Of a DNA stretch of 64,000 bases, positions 1 through 9,061 are shown piece after piece (position 1 is the stretch's first letter; each line of letters starts with the position of its first letter). Source of the stretch: Serratia marcescens. GTDB lineage: Bacteria; Pseudomonadota; Gammaproteobacteria; Enterobacterales; Enterobacteriaceae. The DNA lies in contig NZ_JARVZZ010000001.1 in assembly GCF_029846115.1 (NCBI RefSeq), positions 2,356,001 through 2,420,000 on the forward strand, read 5' to 3'. The notes under the pieces were generated by a model. It had not been told where the DNA came from, ran no database searches, and was given only the letters and a program-made list of their open reading frames with translations. The position numbers and the translations under genes are program-made.

Positions 1-163
1 AACGCCCTGCAAAGCGCCTCTGCAGTGGATCGAATAGGCCCGCCTTTCTGCCAGCGGTATAACAACTGTAATTCAGTAAGTTAATGCTTTCAACCGCCGC
101 AGGGCGTAATGGGGCGCCCGCCGCGTGATACACTGGCCGCTGAATGAGCGAGAGGGCAGCAGG

Positions 164-1036
164 ATGGAAGCGGTACGCGCAGCGATAGAAAAACAGGTGC
201 TCAGCCTGACCGGGCTGGCGCTCGGCGGCGTCGATTTTGAGAACCCGCCGGGCGATCCGGGCTTGTTTGGCCCGCAGTCGGTCATCTGGCAGGTACACCG
301 CGATTTCACCCCGATGCTGTGCGGCGGCGTCAGTGCCTTGCTGCTGCAGATGCTGCACCCGCTGGCGCTGGCCGGGGTGTGGGATCACTCCAACTTCCGC
401 GACGATATGATTGGCCGCCTGCGCCGCACCAGCCAGTTCGTGTCGGTCACCACCTTCGGCCCGACCGCCGAGGCGGAGCGGCTGATCGCCAAAGTCAAAG
501 CTATCCATCTGCGGGTGACCGGCGTCGGCAGCGACGGCACGCCTTATGCCGCCAGCGATCCGGCGCTGCTCACCTGGGTGCACGTCGCGGAGAGCAGCCG
601 TTTTCTGGCCAGTCACCTGCGCTACCGCAACCCCCATCTTTCCCGCGATTTGCAGGATCAATACTACCGCGAAGCGGCGCGCGTGGCCGCCGCGCTGGGG
701 GCGACCGCAATTCCTCAGTCCTGCGCGGAGATAGAAGAATACCTGCAGGCAATGCGGCCCCAGCTGGTTTGCGATGAACGCACGCAAGAGGTGGCGCGCA
801 TTCTGCTGAAAGCGCCGGCGCCGAGCGTATTGGCGCGCCCGCTCGGTGGGGTGGTGATGCAGGCGGGCATCGATCTGTTACCCGATTGGGCGCAGCGGCA
901 GTTCGGTTTTCATCCGGGTGCGCTGCGGCGGCGGCTGGTGCGGATGGGCGCCGCAGGCCTTGGCAAGGTGCTGGGCGCGTCGATGCGCAACGGCTCCTAT
1001 CAGCGCGCGGTGCGGCGCATCACTCAGCCGTCATGA
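164..1036 (+). CDS. MpaB/DUF2236 family oxygenase-like protein
   Basis: This 290-residue protein belongs to the DUF2236 (MpaB/latex-clearing-protein-like) family, whose characterised members are haem-dependent oxygenases. The family core is visible in the first third: an HRDF segment, then a stretch reading LLLQMLHPLALAGVWDHSNF, which holds the conserved histidines, then an Arg-rich segment. An upstream GTG at 125 is in frame, but the ATG at 164 has a purine-rich AGAGGG/GCAGG stretch just before it, so I prefer it. It stands alone, with about 160 bp before the next gene. The substrate is unknown, and oxygenase activity is inferred from the family only. Confidence 0.8.
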   Translation: MEAVRAAIEKQVLSLTGLALGGVDFENPPGDPGLFGPQSVIWQVHRDFTPMLCGGVSALLLQMLHPLALAGVWDHSNFRDDMIGRLRRTSQFVSVTTFGPTAEAERLIAKVKAIHLRVTGVGSDGTPYAASDPALLTWVHVAESSRFLASHLRYRNPHLSRDLQDQYYREAARVAAALGATAIPQSCAEIEEYLQAMRPQLVCDERTQEVARILLKAPAPSVLARPLGGVVMQAGIDLLPDWAQRQFGFHPGALRRRLVRMGAAGLGKVLGASMRNGSYQRAVRRITQPS

Positions 1037-1199
1037 GTCACAGCCGCTATAATTAACCTTTGTTTATCTTCGTTTACGGACGCTTTTGAGACTTTTACGG
1101 GTGATCCGGCCAGTAATGCGTTTTACACTTGGGGGCAAAGCCACATTCCATTTTTGGCGCGCAGCCGATTCTGCCGCGCCCTGACCCTATTGAGGTGAT

Positions 1200-2303
1200 A
1201 TGAACGAGTCATACGTACTTGCTGAAGTCAGCAATGAGAACCAGACGCTGGTTGCGGTGGTTCAGCAAGATCACCGGGCAGCCTATTTTTATATCTATCC
1301 CGCCGAAGCCTACAGCGATCGCTATCAGGTGCGCGCCTGCTGGCTGCGCAACCTGGCCGCCGCGCCGCTGCAGGAAGATCGCGCCGCGCTGGAACAAGGG
1401 CAGCCGCCGATGCTGGCGGCGGAGTATTGCCGCAACCTGGAAGGCGAAGCGCCGCTGAACCCGGAAGGGCTGATGGTGGTGTGGAGCGAAAGCGACGACG
1501 GCGCGGCCCTGTGGTATTACGGCCAACTGCTGGCGGTGATCCCCGGCTGGAGTCTGTATATCGACCATTCGGTGTGCTATTCCGCCAGCTGCATCAAGGA
1601 GAGCCCACTGGCTTATCCGCTCGGCTCGGCCTCGACCAACACCCAGTATGCGCAGGCGGAGAGCACCCGCCAGTTCTGGCGCAGCTGGCAGCGTGAAGAG
1701 GGCAACCCGTGGCCGAAGATGCAGCGCGATTTTCAGGCGCGCTATGAGCCGCATTTTGGCCCTTCGGTGAAGTACTACGCCATCGATCAGGGCAAGTGGC
1801 CGCCGATGGCCATCACCCAGCACGAGCGCGACGGCATCTATTACTTCCTCACCATGGGGGTCAGCATCCGGCCGATGCCGTGGGTGGAGATCCTGTTCAA
1901 CGACGAGGCTTCGCGCTATCGCCGCATGGAGATGGCGATCGCCATCGACAGCCAATACATGACCGAAGACAACGCGGTGCAGATGGCCAGCGCACTGGCC
2001 GGTTTCGCGCACGCGCCGTGGGCGCGGCTGACCTGGATCGGCGAAGGGCATACGCTGGAGTCGGACGTGGCGCCGCTGGGCTACGAGGGTTATATTTTAT
2101 CGTCGTCCTTCTACCCGCACAGCGCGCACCTGGCTCTGCCGCAGCAGTACGGCGATCCGGTGAACCTGTTCTGGGCCAGCCCGGTGTTTACCGCCGAGCG
2201 GCAGCTGGCGCACGCCACGCCGAACGGCGGGCACGATCTGGTGAACCGGCTACGTGAGCAGGGCGTCGACCATATTTTCCGCCCGCGCCAGCCGGTGTGC
2301 TGA
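1200..2303 (+). CDS. Suppressor-of-fused (SUFU) domain protein
   Basis: This 367-residue soluble protein has no signal peptide. The C-terminal half (about residues 170-350) looks like the bacterial suppressor-of-fused domain, with the typical run IYYFLTMGVSIRPMPWVE followed by an aromatic- and proline-rich segment. The N-terminal half has no domain I recognise. Bacterial SUFU-domain proteins are often immunity or accessory proteins of polymorphic toxin systems, but no toxin gene is adjacent here, so that role is not supported. A GAGGTGAT ribosome-binding site sits directly before the ATG. The next gene starts 29 bp downstream on the same strand, so the two may be co-transcribed. Confidence 0.7.
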   Translation: MNESYVLAEVSNENQTLVAVVQQDHRAAYFYIYPAEAYSDRYQVRACWLRNLAAAPLQEDRAALEQGQPPMLAAEYCRNLEGEAPLNPEGLMVVWSESDDGAALWYYGQLLAVIPGWSLYIDHSVCYSASCIKESPLAYPLGSASTNTQYAQAESTRQFWRSWQREEGNPWPKMQRDFQARYEPHFGPSVKYYAIDQGKWPPMAITQHERDGIYYFLTMGVSIRPMPWVEILFNDEASRYRRMEMAIAIDSQYMTEDNAVQMASALAGFAHAPWARLTWIGEGHTLESDVAPLGYEGYILSSSFYPHSAHLALPQQYGDPVNLFWASPVFTAERQLAHATPNGGHDLVNRLREQGVDHIFRPRQPVC

Positions 2304-2332
2304 CGCTATTTATCTTCTCTTCGGGAGCCGCC

Positions 2333-2860
2333 ATGACCACCGCGCTGTTGATTATCGATGTGCAGGAAGGATTGTTTACGCCGCCGCCGGCGGATGCCGC
2401 GGGCACCGTTGCGCGCATCAATCAGCTGAGCGAGCGCGCCCGCTTGGCGGGCGTGCCGGTTGTCGTGATTCAGCACCACACGCCGGACGATGAGCTGCGG
2501 CACGGCAGCGCCGCCTGGCAAGTGCTCGCGGCGCTAAAGGTGGCGCCCGGCGATCACCGGGTGGATAAAACCACGCCGGACTCGTTCCTGCGCACCTCGC
2601 TGGGCGCGTTACTGATCGCCCACGGCGTATCGCAGCTGGTGGTTTGCGGCTACTCCACGCCGTTTTGCATCGACACCACGGTGCGCAGCGCGGCGGCGCA
2701 CGGTTATCCGGTGACGCTGGCGGCGGATGCCCACACCTGCCACGACAAACCCTATGCCGACGGTCTGCTGATCCGCACCCACCATAACGAGACGTTGTCG
2801 AATATCGAAAGCTTCGGCGTGCCGATCCGCGCCGTGCCCGCGGCGGACATCGTGTTCTGA
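2333..2860 (+). CDS. Isochorismatase-family cysteine hydrolase
   Basis: This 175-residue alpha/beta hydrolase carries the family's catalytic triad: Asp9 (LLIIDVQ), Lys79 (RVDKTTPDSF) and the nucleophile Cys112 (TPFCIDTT). Family members hydrolyse amides or the vinyl ether of isochorismate; the substrate cannot be read from the sequence. I chose the ATG at 2333, which has GGGAG about 8 bases upstream; a GTG 12 codons earlier overlaps the preceding gene. A GC-rich hairpin that could terminate both strands lies directly after the stop, where the gene converges with the dehydrogenase gene. Confidence 0.85.
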   Translation: MTTALLIIDVQEGLFTPPPADAAGTVARINQLSERARLAGVPVVVIQHHTPDDELRHGSAAWQVLAALKVAPGDHRVDKTTPDSFLRTSLGALLIAHGVSQLVVCGYSTPFCIDTTVRSAAAHGYPVTLAADAHTCHDKPYADGLLIRTHHNETLSNIESFGVPIRAVPAADIVF

Positions 2861-2866
2861 GAACGG

Positions 2867-2894
2867 AAAAACGGGGGCTAACGCCCCCGTTCGT
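2867..2894. terminator. Bidirectional rho-independent terminator
   Basis: A perfect 8-bp stem (ACGGGGGC at 2871-2878, GCCCCCGT at 2883-2890) has a four-base loop. A-rich sequence precedes it and TTCGTTATTTC follows it. It lies between two convergent genes and can serve both. Confidence 0.8.
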
Positions 2895-3772
2895 TATTTC
2901 AGGCCCGCCCGCCGCGCCGCCACTTTGGCCAGCGCGGCCCAGTCCAGATCCGCATCCCCTTGCGCCATCGCGTCGAGGAAATTGTCTTTCAGCACCCCGG
3001 CGAACGGCATCGGCGTATGGCTGTCGGCCCCGGCAGCCAGCGCCAGCCCGACGTCCTTCAGCCCCAGCGCCAGCCGGAATCCGGCGGGGGAATACTTCTC
3101 GGCGGCGATCAGCGCGCCATAGCCTTGATAGGCCGGGGCGGCGAAGACAGTGCCGCTCAGCATCTGCAGGTAGTCGGCGCCGGACACGCCGTAGTTGCGC
3201 ACCAGCGCGCTGCCTTCCGCCATCGCTTCAATGGCGCTGGCCAGCGTAAAGTTGGTGGCGATCTTGACGACGTTGGCCTGCGCCGGATCGGCACCGAAGT
3301 GCCAGGTTTTCTGGCCGAGGGCATCGAACAGCGGCTGCGCTTTCTTCAGGAGCCCGCTATCGCCGGCCGCCAGAATATTCAGCTTGCCGGCGGCCGCCAC
3401 GTCGACCCGCCCCAGCACCGGCGCGGCGAGATAGCCGATGCCGTGTTCCTCATGCAGCGCCGTCAAACGCCTGGCGAGTTCGACCGAGATGGTCGCCATA
3501 TTGATATGCAGCGCGCCCGGTTTCATCCGCTGCAGCAACCCGCTGCCCACCACCACCTGTTGCGTGGCGGCATCGTCGGCCAGCATGGTGATCAGCACGT
3601 CGGCATCGGCCAGCTGTTCCGGCCGTTCGGCCTGCCGCGCGCCGGCGCTCACCAGCGGCTGCGCCGCCTGCGGCGAACGGTTCCATACCGTTAAGGCGAA
3701 GCCCGCCTGCAACAGGTTGGCCGCCATGGCGCTGCCCATCCCACCCAGTCCGGCAAATCCGATCTTCATCAT
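2894..3772 (-). CDS. NAD(P)-dependent 3-hydroxyisobutyrate dehydrogenase-family reductase
   Basis: This 292-residue beta-hydroxyacid dehydrogenase has an N-terminal Rossmann motif (IGFAGLGGMGSAMAANL). It has the family's catalytic lysine region (NVVKIATNFTLASAIEAMAEG, about residues 167-187) and a C-terminal all-helical domain. Family members oxidise 3-hydroxyisobutyrate, tartronate semialdehyde, 6-phosphogluconate or related acids. The usual DAPVSGG substrate loop is altered to AAPVLGRVD, so the substrate is not predictable. Two adjacent start codons (3772 and 3769) are equally possible. It is convergent with the hydrolase gene and divergent from the trpS2 region. Confidence 0.85.
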   Translation of the reverse strand: MMKIGFAGLGGMGSAMAANLLQAGFALTVWNRSPQAAQPLVSAGARQAERPEQLADADVLITMLADDAATQQVVVGSGLLQRMKPGALHINMATISVELARRLTALHEEHGIGYLAAPVLGRVDVAAAGKLNILAAGDSGLLKKAQPLFDALGQKTWHFGADPAQANVVKIATNFTLASAIEAMAEGSALVRNYGVSGADYLQMLSGTVFAAPAYQGYGALIAAEKYSPAGFRLALGLKDVGLALAAGADSHTPMPFAGVLKDNFLDAMAQGDADLDWAALAKVAARRAGLK

Positions 3773-3869
3773 GCGCTCCTTTTTCAGGTTGAAGGTTTTA
3801 CCCTAGCGCGCCAGGCCAGGAACGCAAATGTCGGAGTGTAACGCCGTCTTACGCGCCGGCGGCGGGCTA

Positions 3870-3896
3870 TTGACGCGCTGCCGCTGCGGGTATACC
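3870..3896 (+). promoter_or_regulatory. Candidate promoter of the trpS2 leader
   Basis: TTGACG (3870-3875) and TATACC (3891-3896) form a sigma-70-like pair with a 15-base spacer, slightly shorter than ideal. Transcription would start at about 3902-3905, almost on the leader ATG, so the leader peptide may be translated from a leaderless or nearly leaderless mRNA. No Shine-Dalgarno sequence is visible before that ATG. Confidence 0.45.
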
Positions 3897-3904
3897 TTGA
3901 TGGC

Positions 3905-3958
3905 ATGAATATATCGATGCACTCCACCCACAATCAGTCATGGTGGCGCCTCTTCTGA
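3905..3958 (+). CDS. Tryptophan leader peptide (attenuator) of trpS2
   Basis: This short reading frame, too small for routine gene finding, encodes MNISMHSTHNQSWWRLF (17 residues). It has two consecutive tryptophan codons at 3941-3946, four codons before the stop. It lies directly upstream of alternative RNA hairpins and a tryptophanyl-tRNA synthetase gene, which is the arrangement of ribosome-mediated transcription attenuation in trp operons. Ribosome stalling at the Trp codons when charged tRNA-Trp is scarce would favour read-through. A second in-frame ATG at 3917 could also serve as start. Assignment rests on codon content and context. Confidence 0.8.
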   Translation: MNISMHSTHNQSWWRLF

Positions 3959-4017
3959 GGCGGCACGAGTATTCACATCTCTTTTTAATGCCGCCGGTTT
4001 GGCGGCATTATTTTTTG
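3947..4017 (+). promoter_or_regulatory. Trp attenuator: protector, antiterminator and terminator of trpS2
   Basis: Three mutually exclusive pairings are visible. CGCCTC (3947-3952) pairs with GAGGCG (3957-3962), the protector, which overlaps the leader stop codon. GGCGGCA (3959-3965) pairs with TGCCGCC (3989-3995), the antiterminator. AATGCCGCC (3987-3995) pairs with GGCGGCATT (4001-4009) and is followed by ATTTTTT, an intrinsic terminator. A ribosome held on the Trp codons at 3941-3946 would mask the 5' arm of the protector, so the antiterminator forms and trpS2 is transcribed. Confidence 0.8.
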
Positions 4018-4026
4018 TGGCGTTGA

Positions 4027-5067
<1,041 letters not shown>

Positions 5068-5074
5068 GGCGAAC

Positions 5075-5102
5075 GCCGGGGCGGCACGCGTCACGCCCCG
5101 GC
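5075..5102 (+). terminator. Hairpin downstream of trpS2
   Basis: A perfect 9-bp GC stem (GCCGGGGCG at 5075-5083, CGCCCCGGC at 5094-5102) lies seven bases after the trpS2 stop. No T-run follows, so it may be a weak or rho-assisted terminator or an mRNA-stabilising hairpin. Confidence 0.4.
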
Positions 5103-5120
5103 CATAAAACGATCATCCCA

Positions 5121-5156
5121 CTGTCATAAACTTATCCGTTAATAGGTGCCCATAAT
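5121..5156 (+). promoter_or_regulatory. Pho-box-like promoter of phnCDEE
   Basis: CTGTCATAAAC (5121-5131) matches the first half of the PhoB box; the second half (TTATCCG) is degenerate. A -10-like CATAAT at 5151-5156 lies at the distance expected in PhoB-activated promoters, where the Pho box replaces the -35 element. Phosphate-starvation control by PhoBR is inferred. Confidence 0.55.
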
Positions 5157-5184
5157 GATTAGCCACTGAAACCAGAGAAATCAT

Positions 5185-6018
5185 ATGGCTCAGGCACTGT
5201 TAAAATTGGCACAGCACGACTTTCCAGGGCAGCACGCCGCCGCATCCCGCAAAGTATTATCGGTAAAGGGACTCGGCAAGGCCTACAAAGCGCAGCAGCG
5301 CGTGCTGGATGACATCAATTTCGATCTGCACGCCGGCGAATTCGTGGCGGTGATCGGCCGTTCCGGCGCCGGCAAGTCCACGCTGCTGCACACTCTGAAC
5401 GGCACCATTCCTTCCAGCTGCGGCGAGATGCTGCACTTCGAAGACGACGGCATCGCGCAGGATATCGCGCAACTGGCCGGCCGCCAGATGCGCCAGTGGC
5501 GCGCGCGCTGCGGCATGATCTTCCAGGACTTTTGCCTGGTGCCGCGGCTGGACGTGATGACCAACGTGCTGCTGGGCCGTCTGAGCCACACTTCAACCCT
5601 GAAATCCTTCTTCAAACTGTTCGATGACGCCGACCGCGCTCGCGCCATCGAGCTGTTGCAGTGGCTCAACATGCTGCCGCATGCGCTGCAGCGCGCCGAG
5701 AACCTCTCCGGCGGCCAGATGCAGCGCGTCGCCATCTGCCGCGCGCTGATGCAAAACCCGCAAATCCTGCTGGCCGATGAGCCGGTCGCGTCGCTCGATC
5801 CGAAAAACACCCGCCGCATCATGGACGCGCTGCAGAAAATCAGCGAAGACGGCATCGCGGTGATGGTGAATCTGCACTCGGTCGAACTGGTGAAAGAGTA
5901 TTGCTCGCGGGTGATCGGCATCGCCCACGGGAAGATCGTGTTTGACGGGCATCCTTCGCAACTGAACGAACGGATCCTGCACCAGCTGTATGGCGAAGAA
6001 GCCAATCAGATCCATTGA
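5185..6018 (+). CDS. phnC: Phosphonate-type ABC transporter ATPase PhnC
   Basis: This 277-residue ATP-binding subunit of an importer for phosphonates or related P compounds has Walker [10 protein letters not shown] (58-66), the signature LSGGQMQRV and Walker B ILLADEP. About 20 extra N-terminal residues precede the usual start of the ABC domain. It is the first gene of a four-gene operon with a binding protein and two permeases. No C-P lyase genes are in the window, so the transported ligand (phosphonate, phosphite or phosphate ester) cannot be fixed from context. A Pho-box-like site lies just upstream. Confidence 0.9.
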   Translation: MAQALLKLAQHDFPGQHAAASRKVLSVKGLGKAYKAQQRVLDDINFDLHAGEFVAVIGRSGAGKSTLLHTLNGTIPSSCGEMLHFEDDGIAQDIAQLAGRQMRQWRARCGMIFQDFCLVPRLDVMTNVLLGRLSHTSTLKSFFKLFDDADRARAIELLQWLNMLPHALQRAENLSGGQMQRVAICRALMQNPQILLADEPVASLDPKNTRRIMDALQKISEDGIAVMVNLHSVELVKEYCSRVIGIAHGKIVFDGHPSQLNERILHQLYGEEANQIH

Positions 6019-6059
6019 AGCACTTTTGACCTTTACCCTTTACACACAAGGCACACCTG

Positions 6060-6992
6060 ATGAAAAAAGTATTGAGTCTGACCACCCTGATGGCCGGCGC
6101 GATGATGGTATTTAATGCTGCCGCAGCGGATGCGCCGAAAGAGCTGAACCTGGGCATTCTCGGCGGCCAGAACGCCACCCAGCAGATCGGCGATAACCAG
6201 TGCGTGAAGCAGTTCCTGGACAAGGAGCTGAACGTCGATACCAAGCTGCGCAACTCGTCCGACTATTCCGGCGTGATCCAGGGCCTGCTGGGCGGCAAGA
6301 TTGACCTGGTGCTGAGCATGTCGCCGTCGTCGTTCGCCTCGGTCTACATCAAGGATCCGAAAGCGGTGGACATCGTCGGCATCGCGGTCGATGACGTCGA
6401 CCAGTCGCGCGGCTACCACTCGGTGGTGGTGGTGAAGGCCGGCAGCCCGTACCAGAAACTGGAAGACCTGAAGGGCAAGGCCATCGGCTTCGCCGATCCG
6501 GACTCCACCTCGGGCTTCCTGATCCCGAACCAGGCGTTTAAAAAGCTGTTCGGCGGCACGGTCGACAACAAATACAACAACACCTTCTCCAGCGTCACCT
6601 TCTCCGGCGGCCACGAGCAGGACATCCTCGGCGTGCTGAACGGCCAGTTCGAAGGCGCGGTGACCTGGGCGTCGATGATCGGCGACTACAACACCGGCTA
6701 CACCAGCGGCGCGTTCACTCGCATGATCCGCATGGATCACCCGGACCTGATGAAGCAGATCCGTATCATCTGGCAGTCGCCGCTGATCCCGAACGGTCCG
6801 ATCCTGGTGAGCAACTCGCTGCCGGCCGACTTCAAGGCCAAAGTGGTCACCGCCATCAAGAAGCTGGATAAAGACGATCACCAGTGCTTTATCAAAGCGA
6901 TGGGCGGCAAACAACACATCGGCGACACCACCCTGGCGGAATACCAGACCATCATCGATATGAAGCGCGAGCTGACCAAAGGCGACCGTTAA
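6060..6992 (+). CDS. phnD: Phosphonate-type periplasmic binding protein PhnD
   Basis: This 310-residue secreted binding protein has an N-terminal signal peptide (KK at positions 2-3, hydrophobic core, cleavage near AAAAD at about residue 23). The mature part is the PhnD-type periplasmic binding fold, with typical segments such as LVLSMSPSSFAS and the loop GFADPDSTSGFLIPN that contacts the phosphonate group in characterised homologues. It delivers ligand to the two membrane subunits encoded next. It lies 41 bp after phnC. A perfect palindrome spanning the next gene's start may separate its expression level from that of the permeases. Confidence 0.9.
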   Translation: MKKVLSLTTLMAGAMMVFNAAAADAPKELNLGILGGQNATQQIGDNQCVKQFLDKELNVDTKLRNSSDYSGVIQGLLGGKIDLVLSMSPSSFASVYIKDPKAVDIVGIAVDDVDQSRGYHSVVVVKAGSPYQKLEDLKGKAIGFADPDSTSGFLIPNQAFKKLFGGTVDNKYNNTFSSVTFSGGHEQDILGVLNGQFEGAVTWASMIGDYNTGYTSGAFTRMIRMDHPDLMKQIRIIWQSPLIPNGPILVSNSLPADFKAKVVTAIKKLDKDDHQCFIKAMGGKQHIGDTTLAEYQTIIDMKRELTKGDR

Positions 6993-7019
6993 TTCCCGGC
7001 TGCCTCGGCCGTCCGAATG

Positions 7020-7045
7020 AAGGGGTTCAGCATGCTGAACCCCTT
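7020..7045. repeat. Perfect 26-bp palindrome over the phnE start
   Basis: AAGGGGTTCAGCA (7020-7032) is followed at once by its exact reverse complement (7033-7045). The sequence contains both the AAGGGG ribosome-binding site and the ATG at 7032 of the first permease gene. As RNA it would form a strong hairpin that hides the start; as DNA it could be a dimer-binding site. Confidence 0.75.
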
Positions 7046-7934
7046 GTTCCATAAAGATGGAAGACCTCTTTTGAATACCGATTTCGCACACTATTACCAA
7101 CGGATCCGCAGCAAGCAAAAGCGCGAAGCGCTGCTGTGGTCGCTCGGGTTGGTGGTGCTGTACCTGGGCGCCGGCAACCTCGCCGAGTTCAACCTGCACA
7201 CCGTCTGGGTGTCTATTCCGCACTTCTTCGACTACCTGGCCGAAACCGTTCCGACGCTGCATTGGCCTCTGCTGTTCGCCGACGGGCGCACCGAAGGCTC
7301 GCTGGCCTACTGGGGTTACCGCCTGAACATCCAGCTGCCGCTGATCTGGGAGACCCTGCAGCTGGCGCTGGCGGCGACCATTTTCTCGGTATTGGTGGCG
7401 ACCGTGCTGGCGTTTCTGGCGGCCGGCAACACCTATACCCCGGCCTCGGTGCGGCTGGCGATCCGCACGCTGGTGGCGTTTTTGCGCACCATGCCGGAGC
7501 TGGCGTGGGCGGTGATGTTCGTGATGGCGTTCGGCATCGGCGCCATTCCCGGCTTCCTGGCGCTGGCGCTGCACACCATCGGCAGCCTGACCAAGCTGTT
7601 CTATGAATCGATCGAAACCGCCTCCAACAAACCGGTGCGCGGGCTGGCGGCCTGTGGTGCCACACCGCTGCAGCGCATGCGCTTCGGCCTGTGGCCGCAG
7701 GTGAAGCCGGTGTTTCTCTCCTACAGCTTCATGCGGCTGGAGATCAACTTCCGTCAGTCGACCATTTTGGGGCTGGTGGGGGCGGGCGGCATCGGCCAGG
7801 AGCTGATGACCAACATTAAACTCGACCGCTACGATCAGGTCAGCATGACGCTGCTGTTGATCATCGTGGTGGTTTCCGTGCTCGACTACGTGTCGGGCGA
7901 GCTGCGCAAGCGCGTGGTGGAGGGGACAAAATGA
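7032..7934 (+). CDS. phnE: Phosphonate-type ABC transporter permease PhnE (first copy)
   Basis: This membrane subunit of about 300 residues has a cytoplasmic N-terminus, one early transmembrane helix and a BPD_transp_1 core with an EAA-type loop (RGLAACGATPLQRMRFGLWPQ) that docks onto PhnC. Two starts compete. The ATG at 7032 has AAGGGG at ideal distance, while the in-frame ATG at 7017 has no clear ribosome-binding site but avoids the palindrome. The stop overlaps the start of the next permease gene (ATGA), showing tight coupling. Confidence 0.88.
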   Translation: MLNPLFHKDGRPLLNTDFAHYYQRIRSKQKREALLWSLGLVVLYLGAGNLAEFNLHTVWVSIPHFFDYLAETVPTLHWPLLFADGRTEGSLAYWGYRLNIQLPLIWETLQLALAATIFSVLVATVLAFLAAGNTYTPASVRLAIRTLVAFLRTMPELAWAVMFVMAFGIGAIPGFLALALHTIGSLTKLFYESIETASNKPVRGLAACGATPLQRMRFGLWPQVKPVFLSYSFMRLEINFRQSTILGLVGAGGIGQELMTNIKLDRYDQVSMTLLLIIVVVSVLDYVSGELRKRVVEGTK

Positions 7935-8830
7935 TAGCGGGCACTCCGGCGTCGGCGGAAACGCTGCACCAGTTGAAACAGCAGCATCCGGCGATCTTCG
8001 CGCAGCAGGGGCGCTACCTGCGCACCGTCGGCCTGATCGCGCTGGCGATCGTGCTGTACTACGTGTTCTTCTTCCTGGTCTTCGGCATTACCTGGCCGCA
8101 GTTTATCAACGGTTGCCAGCAGCTGGGGCGTTATTTCCTGCGCATGTTCGTCTGGCACGACTTCGCCAACTGGCCGTTCATGTACTATTTCCAGCAGATT
8201 GGCATCACCATCGCCATCGTGTTCGCCGGCACCATCACCGCGTCGCTGATCGCGCTGCCGCTGTCGTTTTTCGCCGCGCGCAACGTGATGTCGACGCCGT
8301 TGCTGCGGCCGATCTCCGTGCTGGTGCGCCGCTTGCTGGACGTGCTGCGCGGCATCGACATGGCGATCTGGGGGCTGATCTTCGTGCGCGCCGTCGGCAT
8401 GGGGCCGCTGGCCGGGGTGTTGGCTATCGTGATGCAGGACGTCGGTCTGTTGGGCAAACTGTACGCCGAAGGGCACGAGGCGGTGGACAAGTCCCCCAGC
8501 CGCGGCCTGACGGCGGTAGGCGCCAACGGGTTGCAGAAGCACCGCTACGGCATCTTCACCCAATCGTTCCCCACCTTCCTGGCGCTCAGCCTGTACCAGA
8601 TCGAATCCAACACCCGTTCTGCGGCGGTGCTGGGCTTCGTCGGCGCCGGCGGCATCGGCCTGGTGTACGCGGAGAACATGCGGCTGTGGAACTGGGACGT
8701 GGTGATGTTCATCACCCTGATCCTGGTGGTAGTGGTGATGATCATGGACAAGGTCTCATCGATGCTGCGCAACAAGTACATCATCGGCGAAGACATCCCG
8801 CTGTATCAGCAAAAAAGCCAAATCGATTGA
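7931..8830 (+). CDS. phnE: Phosphonate-type ABC transporter permease PhnE (second copy)
   Basis: This 299-residue second membrane subunit has several hydrophobic helices and the coupling loop RGLTAVGANGLQKHRYGIF near residues 195-215. It is followed by the conserved SAAVLGFVGAGGIG segment also found in the first permease. It starts within the last codons of the preceding gene. Two related permease genes forming a heterodimeric channel are common in phnCDEE systems. A GC-rich hairpin (8856-8863 with 8871-8878) and an ERIC element follow. Confidence 0.9.
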   Translation: MIAGTPASAETLHQLKQQHPAIFAQQGRYLRTVGLIALAIVLYYVFFFLVFGITWPQFINGCQQLGRYFLRMFVWHDFANWPFMYYFQQIGITIAIVFAGTITASLIALPLSFFAARNVMSTPLLRPISVLVRRLLDVLRGIDMAIWGLIFVRAVGMGPLAGVLAIVMQDVGLLGKLYAEGHEAVDKSPSRGLTAVGANGLQKHRYGIFTQSFPTFLALSLYQIESNTRSAAVLGFVGAGGIGLVYAENMRLWNWDVVMFITLILVVVVMIMDKVSSMLRNKYIIGEDIPLYQQKSQID

Positions 8831-8879
8831 GAAACCCCTTGCCGATCCCTATACTGCCGCACATTCAAGGTGTGCGGCC

Positions 8880-9003
8880 ATACCCGTCATACTTGGAGCT
8901 GCCTCTTTGTTGGCTGCATTTGCGCGCTCCGGTCACATAGTTAACTATGCTCCGGGGGCTTACAAATTTGCCGCCGCGATGCAACTCCAATTATTTTGGG
9001 TAT
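8880..9003. repeat. ERIC-type intergenic repeat
   Basis: This 124-bp imperfect palindrome starts with ATACCCGTCATACTTGGAG and ends with the matching inverted arm CTCCAATTATTTTGGGTAT. The centre holds the perfect 14-bp palindrome CATAGTTAACTATG (8936-8949) and a GGGGGCTTAC segment typical of ERIC. Ends, length and core agree with ERIC/RU elements of enterobacteria (usually about 127 bp). Confidence 0.75.
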
Positions 9004-9061
9004 GGGGCATTTTTTTACAATGCGCACGTCCCCGTTAGACAAGTAAAGGCAATGCAATCCC

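Noticed and set aside
1048..1053. TATAAT as promoter of the SUFU-domain gene
   Set aside because: No acceptable -35 element lies at the right distance, so it was not listed as a feature.
8936..8949. CATAGTTAACTATG read as a TrpR operator, tempting because a Trp-regulated gene lies nearby
   Set aside because: It is the centre of the ERIC element, the flanks do not match the TrpR consensus, and the nearest downstream gene is yehS.
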